A stretch of 64,000 nt of DNA from positions 4,144,001 to 4,208,000 of the forward strand of contig NZ_LR134352.1 in the NCBI RefSeq assembly GCF_900637185.1, written 5' to 3'. A program made the position numbers and the translations under genes. Below the pieces are notes generated by a model, which searched no databases, was not told the DNA's origin, and saw only the letters and a list, made by a program, of their open reading frames with translations. This stretch comes from Nocardia asteroides. GTDB taxonomy: Bacteria > Actinomycetota > Actinomycetes > Mycobacteriales > Mycobacteriaceae. Below are positions 49,441 to 57,617 of the stretch, piece after piece; the first letter of the stretch is position 1, and every line of letters starts with the position of its first letter.

Positions 49441-50553
49441 GTGCTCGAAGTCGGCTGGGATCAGGTTTTCGCCTGGCGGTTGGACCGCCAGTTCATCGCG
49501 AAACCCACGGCAGCCGGTGTGCCCGCCATCGCGGGCCGACTGGCCGGCGTGCAGGCACAGGTCGCCTCGGCCGCCGAAACCGCCGTCGCCGTGCGCGGTG
49601 ATCAGCCGGTGGCGGACGCGGTCGGCGCAGCGCTCGGCTCGGGCGCGCTGGTGAAGACGTGGGCGATGCGTGGCACGTTGCACGCGATGGTGCCCGAGCA
49701 GGCCGCGGCGGCGCTGTCGCTGATCGGTTCGGCGCGCACCTGGGAGAAGCCGTCCTGGCAGAAGACCTTCGGCGCCACCCCGGATCAGGTGGCCGCCCTG
49801 GTGGAGGTGGTGTCGGCCATTCTGGCCGAACAGGCGCTGACCCGGGAGGAACTCGTCGACGCGGTCCTGGCCGAACCCGGCTTCGCCCATCTCGGCGAAC
49901 AGTTGCGATCCGGGTGGGGAGCGGTGCTCAAGCCGCTGGCCTGGCAGGGCGCGCTCTGCCACGGCCCGGCGCGCGGCACCAAGGTCACCTTCACGAGTCC
50001 GGCGCGGCTGGTGTCCGGCTGGACCGGGCTGCCGTCGCCCGAGGCGGCCGCGCCGACCCTGATCAGCGCCTATCTCGGCGCGTACGGCCCGGCCTCGCCG
50101 GAGGTCTTCGACGCCTGGCTCAGCCGCAACAGCCTGCGCAAGACCGTCGTGCGCGGCTGGTTCGCCGAGATGGGGGACGCGCTGACCCAGGTCGACGTGG
50201 CGGGACGCACCGGCTGGATCCCCACCGAATACGCCGACGACCTCGCCGCGGCCACCCTCGACGGCAGTGTCCACCTGCTCGGCCCGTTCGATCAGTACGT
50301 CCTCGGTCCCGGCACCGCCGACACCGTGCTGCTGCCCGCCGAGCACCGCGCGAAGGTCAGCCGGACCGCCGGGTGGATCTCGCCGCTGATCGTGCTGAAC
50401 GGGCGGATCGCGGGGACCTGGGAGCGGGTCGAGAACACCGTGGAGCTGTCGATGTTCGGTGGCGAGCGGCTGCCGAAGCGGGCGCTGTCGACAGCGCTGG
50501 ATCGTCTCGCCGCGGCCCTCGGCGCGCCCGGCCTCACCGCGCGAGAGGCCTGA
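49441..50553 (+). CDS. AlkZ-like winged-helix DNA glycosylase (HTH_42 family)
   Basis: 370 residues of the winged-helix HTH_42 family, which in AlkZ and AlkX (YcaQ) contains DNA glycosylases that unhook interstrand crosslinks and remove bulky alkyl adducts. The AlkZ-type catalytic Q-x-Q motif is present as QAQ at residues 38-40; AlkX-type proteins have Q-x-D. Other shared blocks are WAMRGTLHAMVPEQ and LLGPFDQYVLGPG. The GTG start follows GAGGAG. It is divergent from dinB across an SOS box, which supports a DNA-repair role. In producers AlkZ gives self-resistance; no such cluster is nearby, so this may be a general repair version. Confidence 0.78.
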   Translation: MLEVGWDQVFAWRLDRQFIAKPTAAGVPAIAGRLAGVQAQVASAAETAVAVRGDQPVADAVGAALGSGALVKTWAMRGTLHAMVPEQAAAALSLIGSARTWEKPSWQKTFGATPDQVAALVEVVSAILAEQALTREELVDAVLAEPGFAHLGEQLRSGWGAVLKPLAWQGALCHGPARGTKVTFTSPARLVSGWTGLPSPEAAAPTLISAYLGAYGPASPEVFDAWLSRNSLRKTVVRGWFAEMGDALTQVDVAGRTGWIPTEYADDLAAATLDGSVHLLGPFDQYVLGPGTADTVLLPAEHRAKVSRTAGWISPLIVLNGRIAGTWERVENTVELSMFGGERLPKRALSTALDRLAAALGAPGLTAREA

Positions 50554-50600
50554 TCGCCGACCGGATCACGGATATTCCGGACACCGAACCAAGCGCTTGC

Positions 50601-50606
50601 TACGCT
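50601..50606 (+). promoter_or_regulatory. -10 box (TACGCT) for the gene at 50613
   Basis: TACGCT ends 6 nt before the ATG at 50613, with no Shine-Dalgarno site. It supports a leaderless transcript and that start codon. Confidence 0.5.
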
Positions 50607-50612
50607 CGCGCG

Positions 50613-51692
50613 ATGATCCCCACGATCGTCTGGGGCACCGGCAACGTAGGCCGTGCGGCCATCCGTGCCGTCGCTGCCCACCCGGCGCTGGAACTCACGG
50701 GGGTGCTGGTGCACAACCCCGACAAGGTCGGCCGTGACGCCGGTGCGCTCGCCGGCCTCGACTACGGGCTGGGGGTGGCGGCCACCGACGACATCGACGC
50801 GCTGCTCGCCACCGGGCCCCGCGCGGTCGTCTACGCGGCCTCCGGGGAGATCCGCCCCGACGACGCGCTCGCCGATGTCGTGCGCGCGATCCGCGCCGGC
50901 GCCGTCGTCGTCACGCCCGCCCTCTATGCCCTCTACGACCCGCGCAACGCGCCCGCCGAGCTCCGCGACCCGGTGCTGGCCGCGATCGCCGAGGGCGGCG
51001 GCTCGCTGTTCGTCTCCGGAGTCGATCCCGGCTGGGGCAACGATGTGCTGCCACTGTTGATCAGCGGCCTGGCCGCCACCGTCGATGTGGTGCGCTGCCA
51101 GGAGATCTTCGACTACACCACCTACGACCAGCCCGACTCGGTGCGCTATCTGGTCGGCATGGGCCAGCCGATGGACTACCCTGCGCCGATGCTGCTGCCG
51201 TCGGTGCCGACCATGGTGTGGGGCGGGCAGATCCGGCTGATGGCCAGGGCGCTCGGGGTCGAGCTCGACGAGATCCGCGAGACCATGGACCGGCGTGCGC
51301 TCGATGCGACCGTGCAGACGGTGCAGATGGGCGGGTTCGAGGCGGGCACGCAGGGCGCGGTGCGGTTCGAGGTGCAGGGCATCGTCGACGGTGAGCCGCG
51401 CATCGTCGTCGAGCATGTCACCCGCATCCACCCCGATTGTGCCCCGGACTGGCCGACACCCCCCGACGGCGACGGCGCGCACCGGGTGATCATCGAGGGC
51501 TCGCCCCGCATCGAGGTCAGTGTCGAGGCCACCGACGAGGGTGGCAATCGGTCGGCGGGCGGCAACGCCACGGCGGTGGGCCGTCTGGTGAACGCGATCG
51601 ACTGGCTGGCCGACGCCGAGCCCGGCCTCTACGACGCACTCGATGTGCCGCTGCGGGCCGCGGTCGGCAAACTCGGAAGGAAAACAGCATGA
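50613..51692 (+). CDS. Dihydrodipicolinate-reductase-like NAD(P)H dehydrogenase
   Basis: 359 residues. An N-terminal Rossmann motif is clear (IVWGTGNVGRAAIRAV), followed by a region with VTPALYALYDP and SGVDPGWGNDVLPLL. This matches the DapB-like, 2,4-diaminopentanoate-dehydrogenase-like group common in mycobacteria and Nocardia, rather than DapB of lysine synthesis (which is about 250 residues). Members are uncharacterised oxidoreductases. The stop overlaps the ATG of the next, carboxymuconolactone-decarboxylase-like gene (ATGA), so the two probably act in one pathway. The substrate is unknown. Confidence 0.72.
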   Translation: MIPTIVWGTGNVGRAAIRAVAAHPALELTGVLVHNPDKVGRDAGALAGLDYGLGVAATDDIDALLATGPRAVVYAASGEIRPDDALADVVRAIRAGAVVVTPALYALYDPRNAPAELRDPVLAAIAEGGGSLFVSGVDPGWGNDVLPLLISGLAATVDVVRCQEIFDYTTYDQPDSVRYLVGMGQPMDYPAPMLLPSVPTMVWGGQIRLMARALGVELDEIRETMDRRALDATVQTVQMGGFEAGTQGAVRFEVQGIVDGEPRIVVEHVTRIHPDCAPDWPTPPDGDGAHRVIIEGSPRIEVSVEATDEGGNRSAGGNATAVGRLVNAIDWLADAEPGLYDALDVPLRAAVGKLGRKTA

Positions 51693-52168
51693 TCATCGAC
51701 ATTCCCGAGGGCAAGGACCCGATCGGCTACGTGTGGGGCGAGATGGTGCCGGGTATCGGTGTCGCCGCCGCCGCGTTCTCGCTGTCGGTGTACGAGCACT
51801 CGACGCTGGGCTTGCGCGAATTCGAGGCGGCCCGGCTGCGGATCGCCCAGATCAACGGGTGCCTGTTCTGTCAGGACTGGCGCACCGAACGCGACGGCAA
51901 GAAGGTCGAACCGGAGTTCGCCGACGCGGTCACCAACTGGCGCACCACCGAACTGTTCGACGACCGGGCGCGCCTGGCCGCCGAATACGCCGAGCGCTAC
52001 GCCACCGACCACCACAGCCTCGACGACGAGTTCTGGGCCAGAATGTTCGAGCACTACAGCCAGACCGAGGTGGTGGAGCTGAGCATGAGCATCGGTTCCT
52101 GGCTCGCGTTCGGCCGGCTCAACCGGGTGCTCGGCCTGGACACCGTCTGCGTGCTGCCCGGTCACTGA
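51689..52168 (+). CDS. Carboxymuconolactone decarboxylase family (AhpD-like) protein
   Basis: 159 residues, mostly helical. The CMD/AhpD motif is present as C-x-x-C in INGCLFCQDW; in AhpD-type proteins this pair is redox-active and a nearby His relays protons, while true carboxymuconolactone decarboxylases lack it. A peroxidase or thiol-redox activity is therefore more likely than decarboxylation. The ATG overlaps the upstream dehydrogenase stop (ATGA) and has GGAAGG before it. The pair suggests a coupled oxidation pathway, function unknown. Confidence 0.8.
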   Translation: MIIDIPEGKDPIGYVWGEMVPGIGVAAAAFSLSVYEHSTLGLREFEAARLRIAQINGCLFCQDWRTERDGKKVEPEFADAVTNWRTTELFDDRARLAAEYAERYATDHHSLDDEFWARMFEHYSQTEVVELSMSIGSWLAFGRLNRVLGLDTVCVLPGH

Positions 52169-52189
52169 TCCGCGGGGGCGTGACGCAAG

Positions 52190-52195
52190 TAGGCT
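52190..52195 (+). promoter_or_regulatory. -10 box (TAGGCT) for the NUDIX gene
   Basis: TAGGCT ends 7 nt before the GTG at 52203, again leaderless geometry. Confidence 0.5.
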
Positions 52196-52202
52196 GCGGG
52201 CC

Positions 52203-52616
52203 GTGGTTGATTCTCCGGTACGGCAGCTGATCGACACGGTGGCCTGGGTCCTGATCGAGGACGGGCGCATCCTGTGCGCCCGCCCGCGCGGCAAGGACGT
52301 GTTCTTCATCCCCGGCGGAAAACGCGAGGGTGCCGAAACCGACGTGCAGACCCTCGTCCGCGAGGTCAGCGAGGAGCTGAGCGTGCACCTCACCCCGGAG
52401 AGCGCGAAGCACGTCGGCACCTATGAGGCGGCGATCTCCGACGGTCACCCGACGCTGGTCCGGATGGCCTGCTACACCGCCGACTACCGGGGTGTCCTCA
52501 CCGCCAGCAGCGAGATCGAGGCGCTGGCCTGGTTCGGCTACGGCGACCGCGACCTGGTCCCACCCGTGGACCAGCTGCTCTTCGACGATTTGGCCGCGGC
52601 GGGTTCGCTACGGTGA
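52203..52616 (+). CDS. NUDIX hydrolase
   Basis: 137 residues. The Nudix box is GKREGAE, seven residues, then REVSEEL, matching Gx5Ex7REUxEE with the final Gly replaced by Ser. The REUxEE glutamates bind Mg2+. Substrates of this family are nucleoside diphosphates linked to another group (for example oxidised dNTPs, ADP-ribose or NADH); which one cannot be told. The GTG start is fixed by the -10 box at 52190-52195. The stop overlaps the next gene's GTG (GTGA). Confidence 0.85.
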   Translation: MVDSPVRQLIDTVAWVLIEDGRILCARPRGKDVFFIPGGKREGAETDVQTLVREVSEELSVHLTPESAKHVGTYEAAISDGHPTLVRMACYTADYRGVLTASSEIEALAWFGYGDRDLVPPVDQLLFDDLAAAGSLR

Positions 52617-53104
52617 CCGGCGGCGCCGGGCGCTGGCTCGCCTACGCCCTGCTGGCGTTGCCGTCGGCGGTGAGCCCGGTCCGCACGCGCCTGCGCGTTC
52701 CCCGGCGGCTGCTGCGCGAATCCGTCACCGCGGGCAAGGTCTCGACCCCGCGCTGCCTGATCCACTCGGTCCTGTCCGTCGGCACCGGCGCGCTGGCCTG
52801 GTTCCTGACGATCCTCGCGGGCCTCGTCCTGGTCCGCGGCCTCGCCTATCCACTCGTCGCCGCGAACGCCTACGAAAACGCCTGGGGTGGACCGACCCTC
52901 GCAGGCGCCTGGGCCGTCCACGCCGCCCTGGGCGTGCTCATCGCCCCGGCCTTCCTGGCCGTCGTCACCCTCCTCGGCCACTTCCAGCTCCGCCTGACCC
53001 GCACCGTCCTCGGCCGCACCCCCTCCTGGTGGACCATCCCCACCGCCTTGGCCCTCACCGCCGCGGGCACCCTGTTCTTCATCGCCTGGCTCCACCAGAT
53101 CTGA
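52613..53104 (+). CDS. Small integral membrane protein, unknown function
   Basis: 163 residues with about three to four hydrophobic segments (LIHSVLSVGTGALAWFLTIL and following; LAGAWAVHAALGVLIAPAFLA; IPTALALTAAGTLFFIAWL) after a basic N-terminal region rich in Arg. It is not recognised as a named family. It is translationally coupled to the NUDIX gene (GTGA overlap). The basic N-terminus suggests a cytoplasmic face. It converges on the PPOX gene with 6 bp between stops. No function is proposed. Confidence 0.6.
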   Translation: MTGGAGRWLAYALLALPSAVSPVRTRLRVPRRLLRESVTAGKVSTPRCLIHSVLSVGTGALAWFLTILAGLVLVRGLAYPLVAANAYENAWGGPTLAGAWAVHAALGVLIAPAFLAVVTLLGHFQLRLTRTVLGRTPSWWTIPTALALTAAGTLFFIAWLHQI

Positions 53105-53110
53105 GCGCCC

Positions 53111-53626
53111 TCAATCGAAGTGCCGGTCCGGTGGCGTGTTCGCGGGCATCATCACCGGGTACCGCACCAGCCGGAAACCGGTGAAGGTGATGTCGCGGAC
53201 GTGGGTGAGGTCGGACCAGAGCAGCTTGCCGCCCCGTAGTGCGCGGAGTGGCCGCACCCGCCGACGTACGGTGTCCCGCTCTGCGGCAGTGGCAGGCCGG
53301 CGTGGACCTGCGGTGCCGTAGAGGCGTACGCCGGGCGGTGCGGCGAAGCGGGCGGTCAGCAGCGACCGGAACCAGTAGGTACGGCCGGAATCGACTGCCA
53401 TCAGGCATATTCGCGCATCCGCGTCGACGTTGCGGGTCAGGGCGGTCGTGTAGTGGTCGAAGAAGTAGCCGGTGCGGTCTGTGCGCAGGAACAGCGTGCC
53501 GATGGGGGTGATGGTCGGGGCGCCTGTGGCGTCGACGGAGGCGACGGCGAAATGCCCGGTCGAGCGTTGTGCCCTGGCGACGATCGTGCGGATTTCGGTC
53601 CAGTCGTCGGGTGATGGGGTGCTCAC
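53111..53626 (-). CDS. Pyridoxamine 5'-phosphate oxidase-like flavin/F420-binding protein
   Basis: 171 residues, split-barrel flavin-binding fold. Typical blocks are HFAVASVDATGAPTITPIG and TGYFFDHYTTALTRNVDADA at the cofactor-binding edge, with RICLMAVDSG and VRLYGTAGPRR later. Actinobacterial members of this superfamily use FMN, F420 or haem, and most are uncharacterised; true vitamin B6 synthesis is unlikely. The GTG start gives the normal N-terminus. It lies downstream of nothing on its strand and has no obvious operon partner. Confidence 0.75.
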   Translation of the reverse strand: MSTPSPDDWTEIRTIVARAQRSTGHFAVASVDATGAPTITPIGTLFLRTDRTGYFFDHYTTALTRNVDADARICLMAVDSGRTYWFRSLLTARFAAPPGVRLYGTAGPRRPATAAERDTVRRRVRPLRALRGGKLLWSDLTHVRDITFTGFRLVRYPVMMPANTPPDRHFD

Positions 53627-53666
53627 GGCCGCCAGACTACGTGCGCCGCGGTCCGGCGGCCGTGGC

Positions 53667-55064
53667 TCAGATCAGTTGTTCGGTGGCCGGTGCGGGGGTC
53701 TGGCGGATGCCCAGGCCGAGGAGGCCGGCCAGGACGGCGACGGCGGCGGTGGCGTACCAGGCTCGGTGGAAGGCGTCGAGGATGGATTCGGGGGTGGTGG
53801 GGGTGCCGAGGAGGGCGACCAGGAGGGCCACACCGATGGCCAGGCCCAGTTGGCGGGACATGCTCAGGACGGCCGAGCCGGTGGCGAAGCGGGGTGGCGG
53901 GAGGGTGCCCGCGCCCGCGGCGAAGGCGGTGGGGAGGGTGAGGCCGACGCCGAGGCCGGTGAGCAGCATGCCGCCGAGGATGCCGCTCGGGTAGTCGGGG
54001 GTGAGGGTGGCGGCGCGGGCCCACCAGAGCAGGCCCGCGCCGAAGGCGAGTCCGCCGGCGGCGATCACCGGACCCGGGCCGACGCGGGCGATGAGGCGGC
54101 CCGCCGCGATCGCCACGAACGGCACGATCAGCGGGCCGGGGGCGATGGCCAGGCCGGTCCGCAGCGCCGACCAGTCCCACACGGTCTGCGCCCACAGGGT
54201 GATGGAGAGCAGCATGCCCGCGAACGCGATCTGGAAGACCAGTGAATTGGCGCTCGCCAGGCTGAAATTCGGGGCGCGCAGCAGCGCCGGGTCCACCACG
54301 GGACTGGGATGACGCGCCGAGGACACCGCGAACACGGCGCCCAGTGCGACAGCCGCGGCGAACGCGCCGAGCACCCCGGCCGAGGTCCACCCCCAGTCCG
54401 GACCCTGCACCAAGGCCAGAATGAACGCACCGACCGCACCGATCAGTGCCGTGGCACCCAGCAGATCAGGCAGCGGGCCCCGATCGGCGGGCGGCGACGG
54501 CAGGACCCGCAGGCCGATCAGCAAGGCCGCCACACCGATCGGCACGTTCACCAGGAACACCCAGCGCCAGTCGAGCTCGACGAGCAGCCCGCCGACTACC
54601 GGGCCCAGCGCGGCTCCGAGCCCGCCGAACGCGACCCACAACCGCACCGCGCCCGCACGCCGCTCGGCCGGTGTCGCGGCCAGCACCAGCGCCAGCGACG
54701 AGGGTGTCAACAGCGCGCATCCGACCGCCTGGATCGCACGGAAACCGATGAGCGCGGGCACGTTCCAGGCCACCGCGCACAGCGCCGAACCCAGCACGAA
54801 CACCGCCAGCCCGAGCAGGAAGACCGGCCGATTGCCGTACCGGTCGCCGAGGCGCCCGGCGGGTACCAACAGGGCCGCGAAGACGATCGCGTACAGGTTG
54901 AGCACCCACGACAGCCCCGCGAGCCCGCCACCGAGGTCGGTGGCCATCGCGGGCAGGGCGACATTGACGATGAACAGGTCCAGGCTCGACAGCAGCACGC
55001 CCGTGGACACCACGGCGAGCACGGCTCGCGGGTCGGCGGCGCGGGCGGCGACAGCGGATTTCAC
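53667..55064 (-). CDS. DHA2-family MFS exporter
   Basis: 465 residues with about 14 hydrophobic helices. Helix 1 carries SLDLFIVNVALPAMATDLGG and motif A follows helix 2 as AGRLGDRYGNRP. This is the proton-driven multidrug exporter type. The GTG at 55064 has AGGAG seven bases upstream; longer frames reach into the thioesterase gene and are not used. It follows the thioesterase gene by 13 bp on the same strand, so the two are probably one operon controlled by the divergent HxlR regulator. The substrate is unknown. Confidence 0.85.
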   Translation of the reverse strand: MKSAVAARAADPRAVLAVVSTGVLLSSLDLFIVNVALPAMATDLGGGLAGLSWVLNLYAIVFAALLVPAGRLGDRYGNRPVFLLGLAVFVLGSALCAVAWNVPALIGFRAIQAVGCALLTPSSLALVLAATPAERRAGAVRLWVAFGGLGAALGPVVGGLLVELDWRWVFLVNVPIGVAALLIGLRVLPSPPADRGPLPDLLGATALIGAVGAFILALVQGPDWGWTSAGVLGAFAAAVALGAVFAVSSARHPSPVVDPALLRAPNFSLASANSLVFQIAFAGMLLSITLWAQTVWDWSALRTGLAIAPGPLIVPFVAIAAGRLIARVGPGPVIAAGGLAFGAGLLWWARAATLTPDYPSGILGGMLLTGLGVGLTLPTAFAAGAGTLPPPRFATGSAVLSMSRQLGLAIGVALLVALLGTPTTPESILDAFHRAWYATAAVAVLAGLLGLGIRQTPAPATEQLI

Positions 55065-55077
55065 GAGACGCTCCTGA

Positions 55078-55878
55078 TCAGCCGAGGACACGGCGGGTTT
55101 GGCGGGCACTGGCGAGCAGGACACCGTCGCGGTCCCAGAGGTCGATGTCGTCGACCGACCAGCCCGCATCGGTGCTGACATTGACGGCCCGGACGAGGAC
55201 GGGCCCGGCACCGAGATCAGCCACAGCGGCGTGCAGGTGCAGTGACAGCGTGACCGTCGGCACCGCGACCGGTGCGGTGAGCAGCGGGAACAGGCCGGGC
55301 GGCAATGCGTCGGCGAGGATCGCCAAGCTCGGGGCGTCGACGGGCAGGGCGGGTTCCAGGGTGATCCAGGCGCACATCATCGCTTCGTCGGCGCCGCTGA
55401 GCGGCAGGGGACCGGCGGCCGGCCGGATTGCGAAATGGGCGCCGACGGGGACGATTTCCGGGGGTAGCTGGAACAGCGGGCAGTCCTCGGGCGCCGGGAC
55501 CGGGGGTGCGGGACGGGCGGTGTGGGCCGCGATCGCGCTGGTGCCCGCCGCGCCGAGGACGACGGTCGCCGCGGCGACCGGTGCGCCGTCCTGTTCGGCG
55601 ACGACGTCGAGGACGGTCGTCGTGCGCCCGACCGGCTTCTCGGTGGCGCGCAGCGTGAACGCCCCGGTCGCGGGGCGACCGAGGAACCGGATGTCGGCGG
55701 CCCGCACCGGGTGGTCGTGGGCGCAGCTGCGGCGGGCGACCTCGATCATGAGCCCGCCGAGGGTGCCGCCGTGCGGGCCGGACCAGCCGCGCCAGGTGTC
55801 GTCGACAACGGCGTGCCAGCCGGAGTCGGTGGCCGCGAGCGCGAATCGCGCATCGAGACCGCCAGTGAGTTTCATCAT
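55078..55878 (-). CDS. Acyl-CoA thioesterase-like (double hotdog) protein
   Basis: 266 residues. Two hotdog-like halves are visible: SGPHGGTLGGLMIEVARR with helix 1 of the first half, and later TLEPALPVDAPSLAILADALPP of the second, as in TesB/acyl-CoA thioesterase II-like proteins. Family members hydrolyse acyl-CoA thioesters, some are inactive homologues, and the catalytic residues could not be confirmed. A minus-strand -10 box 7 nt before the ATG supports the start at 55878. An inverted repeat overlaps that promoter. It is co-oriented with the exporter downstream. Confidence 0.75.
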   Translation of the reverse strand: MMKLTGGLDARFALAATDSGWHAVVDDTWRGWSGPHGGTLGGLMIEVARRSCAHDHPVRAADIRFLGRPATGAFTLRATEKPVGRTTTVLDVVAEQDGAPVAAATVVLGAAGTSAIAAHTARPAPPVPAPEDCPLFQLPPEIVPVGAHFAIRPAAGPLPLSGADEAMMCAWITLEPALPVDAPSLAILADALPPGLFPLLTAPVAVPTVTLSLHLHAAVADLGAGPVLVRAVNVSTDAGWSVDDIDLWDRDGVLLASARQTRRVLG

Positions 55879-55880
55879 GC

Positions 55881-55903
55881 AACTCACGCTAGATGGGTGA
55901 GTT
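55881..55903. promoter_or_regulatory. HxlR operator overlapping the thioesterase promoter
   Basis: AACTCAC (55881-55887) and GTGAGTT (55897-55903), perfect 7-bp arms with a 9-nt spacer. The -10 box TAGCGT of the thioesterase gene (minus strand, 55886-55891) lies within it. A direct repeat TCATGCAAC (55875 and 55907) flanks the element. Confidence 0.65.
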
Positions 55904-55919
55904 CTTTCATGCAACCGAC

Positions 55920-55925
55920 TAGGGT
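55920..55925 (+). promoter_or_regulatory. -10 box (TAGGGT) for hxlR
   Basis: TAGGGT ends 6 nt before the ATG at 55932. No Shine-Dalgarno site is present, so the transcript is probably leaderless. Confidence 0.5.
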
Positions 55926-55931
55926 GGGTGC

Positions 55932-56405
55932 ATGCGACGCACCAGCTTCGAGGACATGAACTGCTCCCTGGCCCAATGCCTGGAAGTGGTCGGCGAGTGG
56001 TGGACGCTGCTGATCGTGCGCGACGCGCTGTTCGGGGTGACCCGCTTCGAGGACTTCCGCGACCGCCTCGGCATCGCGCGCAACGTGCTCACCCAGCGCC
56101 TGGACGGCCTGGTCGAGCACGGCATCATGACCAGGGAGCCCTACCAGGACAACCCCGTGCGCTACGACTACCGGCTCACCGCCAAGGGGCGTTCCCTGTG
56201 GCAGGTGGTGACCGCGATGCGGCAGTGGGGCGACGAATGGGCCGCCCCCGACGGACCGCCGGTGGTGGCGGTGCATCGCGGCTGCGGTCAGGTCGCCACG
56301 GTGGAGCCAGTGTGTTCGCACTGCGGCGAGCGGGTCCTGGGCCGCGACCTGACCCCGATCGACGGTCCCGGCGCGGGCACCCGGTCGGTGCTTCCCGCGC
56401 GCTGA
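55932..56405 (+). CDS. HxlR family transcriptional regulator
   Basis: 157 residues. The HxlR winged HTH is clear: CSLAQCLEVVGEWWTLLIVR, DFRDRLGIARNVLTQRLDGL, and wing REPYQDNPVRYDYRLTAKG. The Cys in CSLAQC is the type used for thiol sensing of quinones or aldehydes in some members. An extra C-terminal part has CGQVATVEPVCSHCGERV, a four-Cys cluster that might bind zinc. It is divergent from the thioesterase-exporter pair, with an inverted repeat over their promoter. Confidence 0.88.
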   Translation: MRRTSFEDMNCSLAQCLEVVGEWWTLLIVRDALFGVTRFEDFRDRLGIARNVLTQRLDGLVEHGIMTREPYQDNPVRYDYRLTAKGRSLWQVVTAMRQWGDEWAAPDGPPVVAVHRGCGQVATVEPVCSHCGERVLGRDLTPIDGPGAGTRSVLPAR

Positions 56406-56537
56406 GAGTTCGGCCCGGCCGCACATCGCGCGTGGACACACGACGCCCCCGCTGTGAAGTGTGCCAAGGTGTGCGCGGTGCGGGCTGGAGTCCGCTAGCC
56501 TGCCGGGTGTCCGTTCCCCGAACGAAGGTGATCCAAA

Positions 56538-57575
56538 GTGACTTCCGTGGTCGATGCCCCTGATATTTCGTCCAAGGTAGGGCATTACTACCGGGTGGAC
56601 GACGTCTACGAGGTCGGTCGCGAGAAGATCCGCGAATACGCCCGCGCCGTGCAGGATTTCCACCCGGCGCACTGGGACGAGGAGGCCGCTGCCGCGCTCG
56701 GCTACACCGGCCTGGTCGCCCCGCTGACGTTCGTCTCCATCCCCGCCATGGCCGCCAACCGGGAGCTGTTCGAATCGGTTGTCGTCGGCTACGACATGTT
56801 CGTGCAGACCGAGCAGGTCTTCGAACAGCACAAGCCGATCGTCGCCGGTGACAAGCTGGTCGTCGACGTGGAGCTGTCCTCGATCCGCCGGATCGCGGGC
56901 AAAGACCTGATCACCGTCACCAACACCTTCGCCGACGAATCCGGAGAGGTGGTGCACATCATGCACACCACCGTCGTCGGCATCACCGGTGAGGGCGTCG
57001 ACCCCGAGATCACCCGTGCCGTGGAGAACGTGATGCTGCACGGGGTCAAGGTGTTCGGCAACGGCGACGCCGCGCAGGAAGGCGGGGAGACGCCGCTGCG
57101 TCCGGAAGGCGAGATCCGGCTCTCGGCCGCGGGCGCCGCCCGGGTGCCGAGCACGACGCTGTCGTTCGACGAACTGACCGTGGGCGCGGAACTGCCGATC
57201 CGCGAGGCGCGGCTCTCGCGCGGTGATCTGGTGAACTACGCCGGCGTCTCCGGCGACAACAACCCGATCCACTGGGACGAGAGCATCGCCAAGATGGCGG
57301 GCCTGCCCGATGTGATCGCCCACGGCATGCTCACCATGGGCCTGGGCGCCGGTTTCGTGTCCACCTGGTCGGGCGACCCGGGCGCGGTCACCCGCTACGG
57401 TGTGCGGCTGTCGAGCACCACGATCGTCGATCGCGCGGCCGGCGGCGAGATCGAGTTCGCCGGCCGGGTGAAGTCGGTCGACCCCGAGACCCGGTCGGCC
57501 GTGATCGCCATCGTCGCGAAGTCCGGTGGCCGCAAGATCTTCGGATTGGCCACCGCCACACTGCGTTTCCGCTGA
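56538..57575 (+). CDS. Fused (3R)-hydroxyacyl-ACP dehydratase HadA/HadB
   Basis: 345 residues from a GTG after GAAGG. Residues about 10-155 match HadA (UPF0336/FAS1-like dehydratase, GHYYRVDDVYEVGREKIREY), and residues about 195-345 match HadB, a MaoC hotdog with the catalytic block YAGVSGDNNPIHWDE (Asp/His pair). In mycobacteria HadA and HadB are separate genes whose heterodimer dehydrates hydroxyacyl-ACP in FAS-II mycolic-acid elongation. Fused forms are known in Nocardia and Rhodococcus. HadA gives substrate binding and HadB catalysis. A strong hairpin follows. The gene supports a mycolate-producing host. Confidence 0.92.
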   Translation: MTSVVDAPDISSKVGHYYRVDDVYEVGREKIREYARAVQDFHPAHWDEEAAAALGYTGLVAPLTFVSIPAMAANRELFESVVVGYDMFVQTEQVFEQHKPIVAGDKLVVDVELSSIRRIAGKDLITVTNTFADESGEVVHIMHTTVVGITGEGVDPEITRAVENVMLHGVKVFGNGDAAQEGGETPLRPEGEIRLSAAGAARVPSTTLSFDELTVGAELPIREARLSRGDLVNYAGVSGDNNPIHWDESIAKMAGLPDVIAHGMLTMGLGAGFVSTWSGDPGAVTRYGVRLSSTTIVDRAAGGEIEFAGRVKSVDPETRSAVIAIVAKSGGRKIFGLATATLRFR

Positions 57576-57580
57576 GAAGA

Positions 57581-57614
57581 CCGTGGTGAGCCCGGATCGC
57601 CGGGCTCACCACGG
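57581..57614. terminator. Bidirectional hairpin terminator
   Basis: Perfect 15-bp arms (CCGTGGTGAGCCCGG at 57581-57595, CCGGGCTCACCACGG at 57600-57614) with a 4-nt loop, exactly between the convergent stops of the hadAB and molybdopterin genes. It probably serves both strands. Confidence 0.85.
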
Positions 57615-57617
57615 CGA

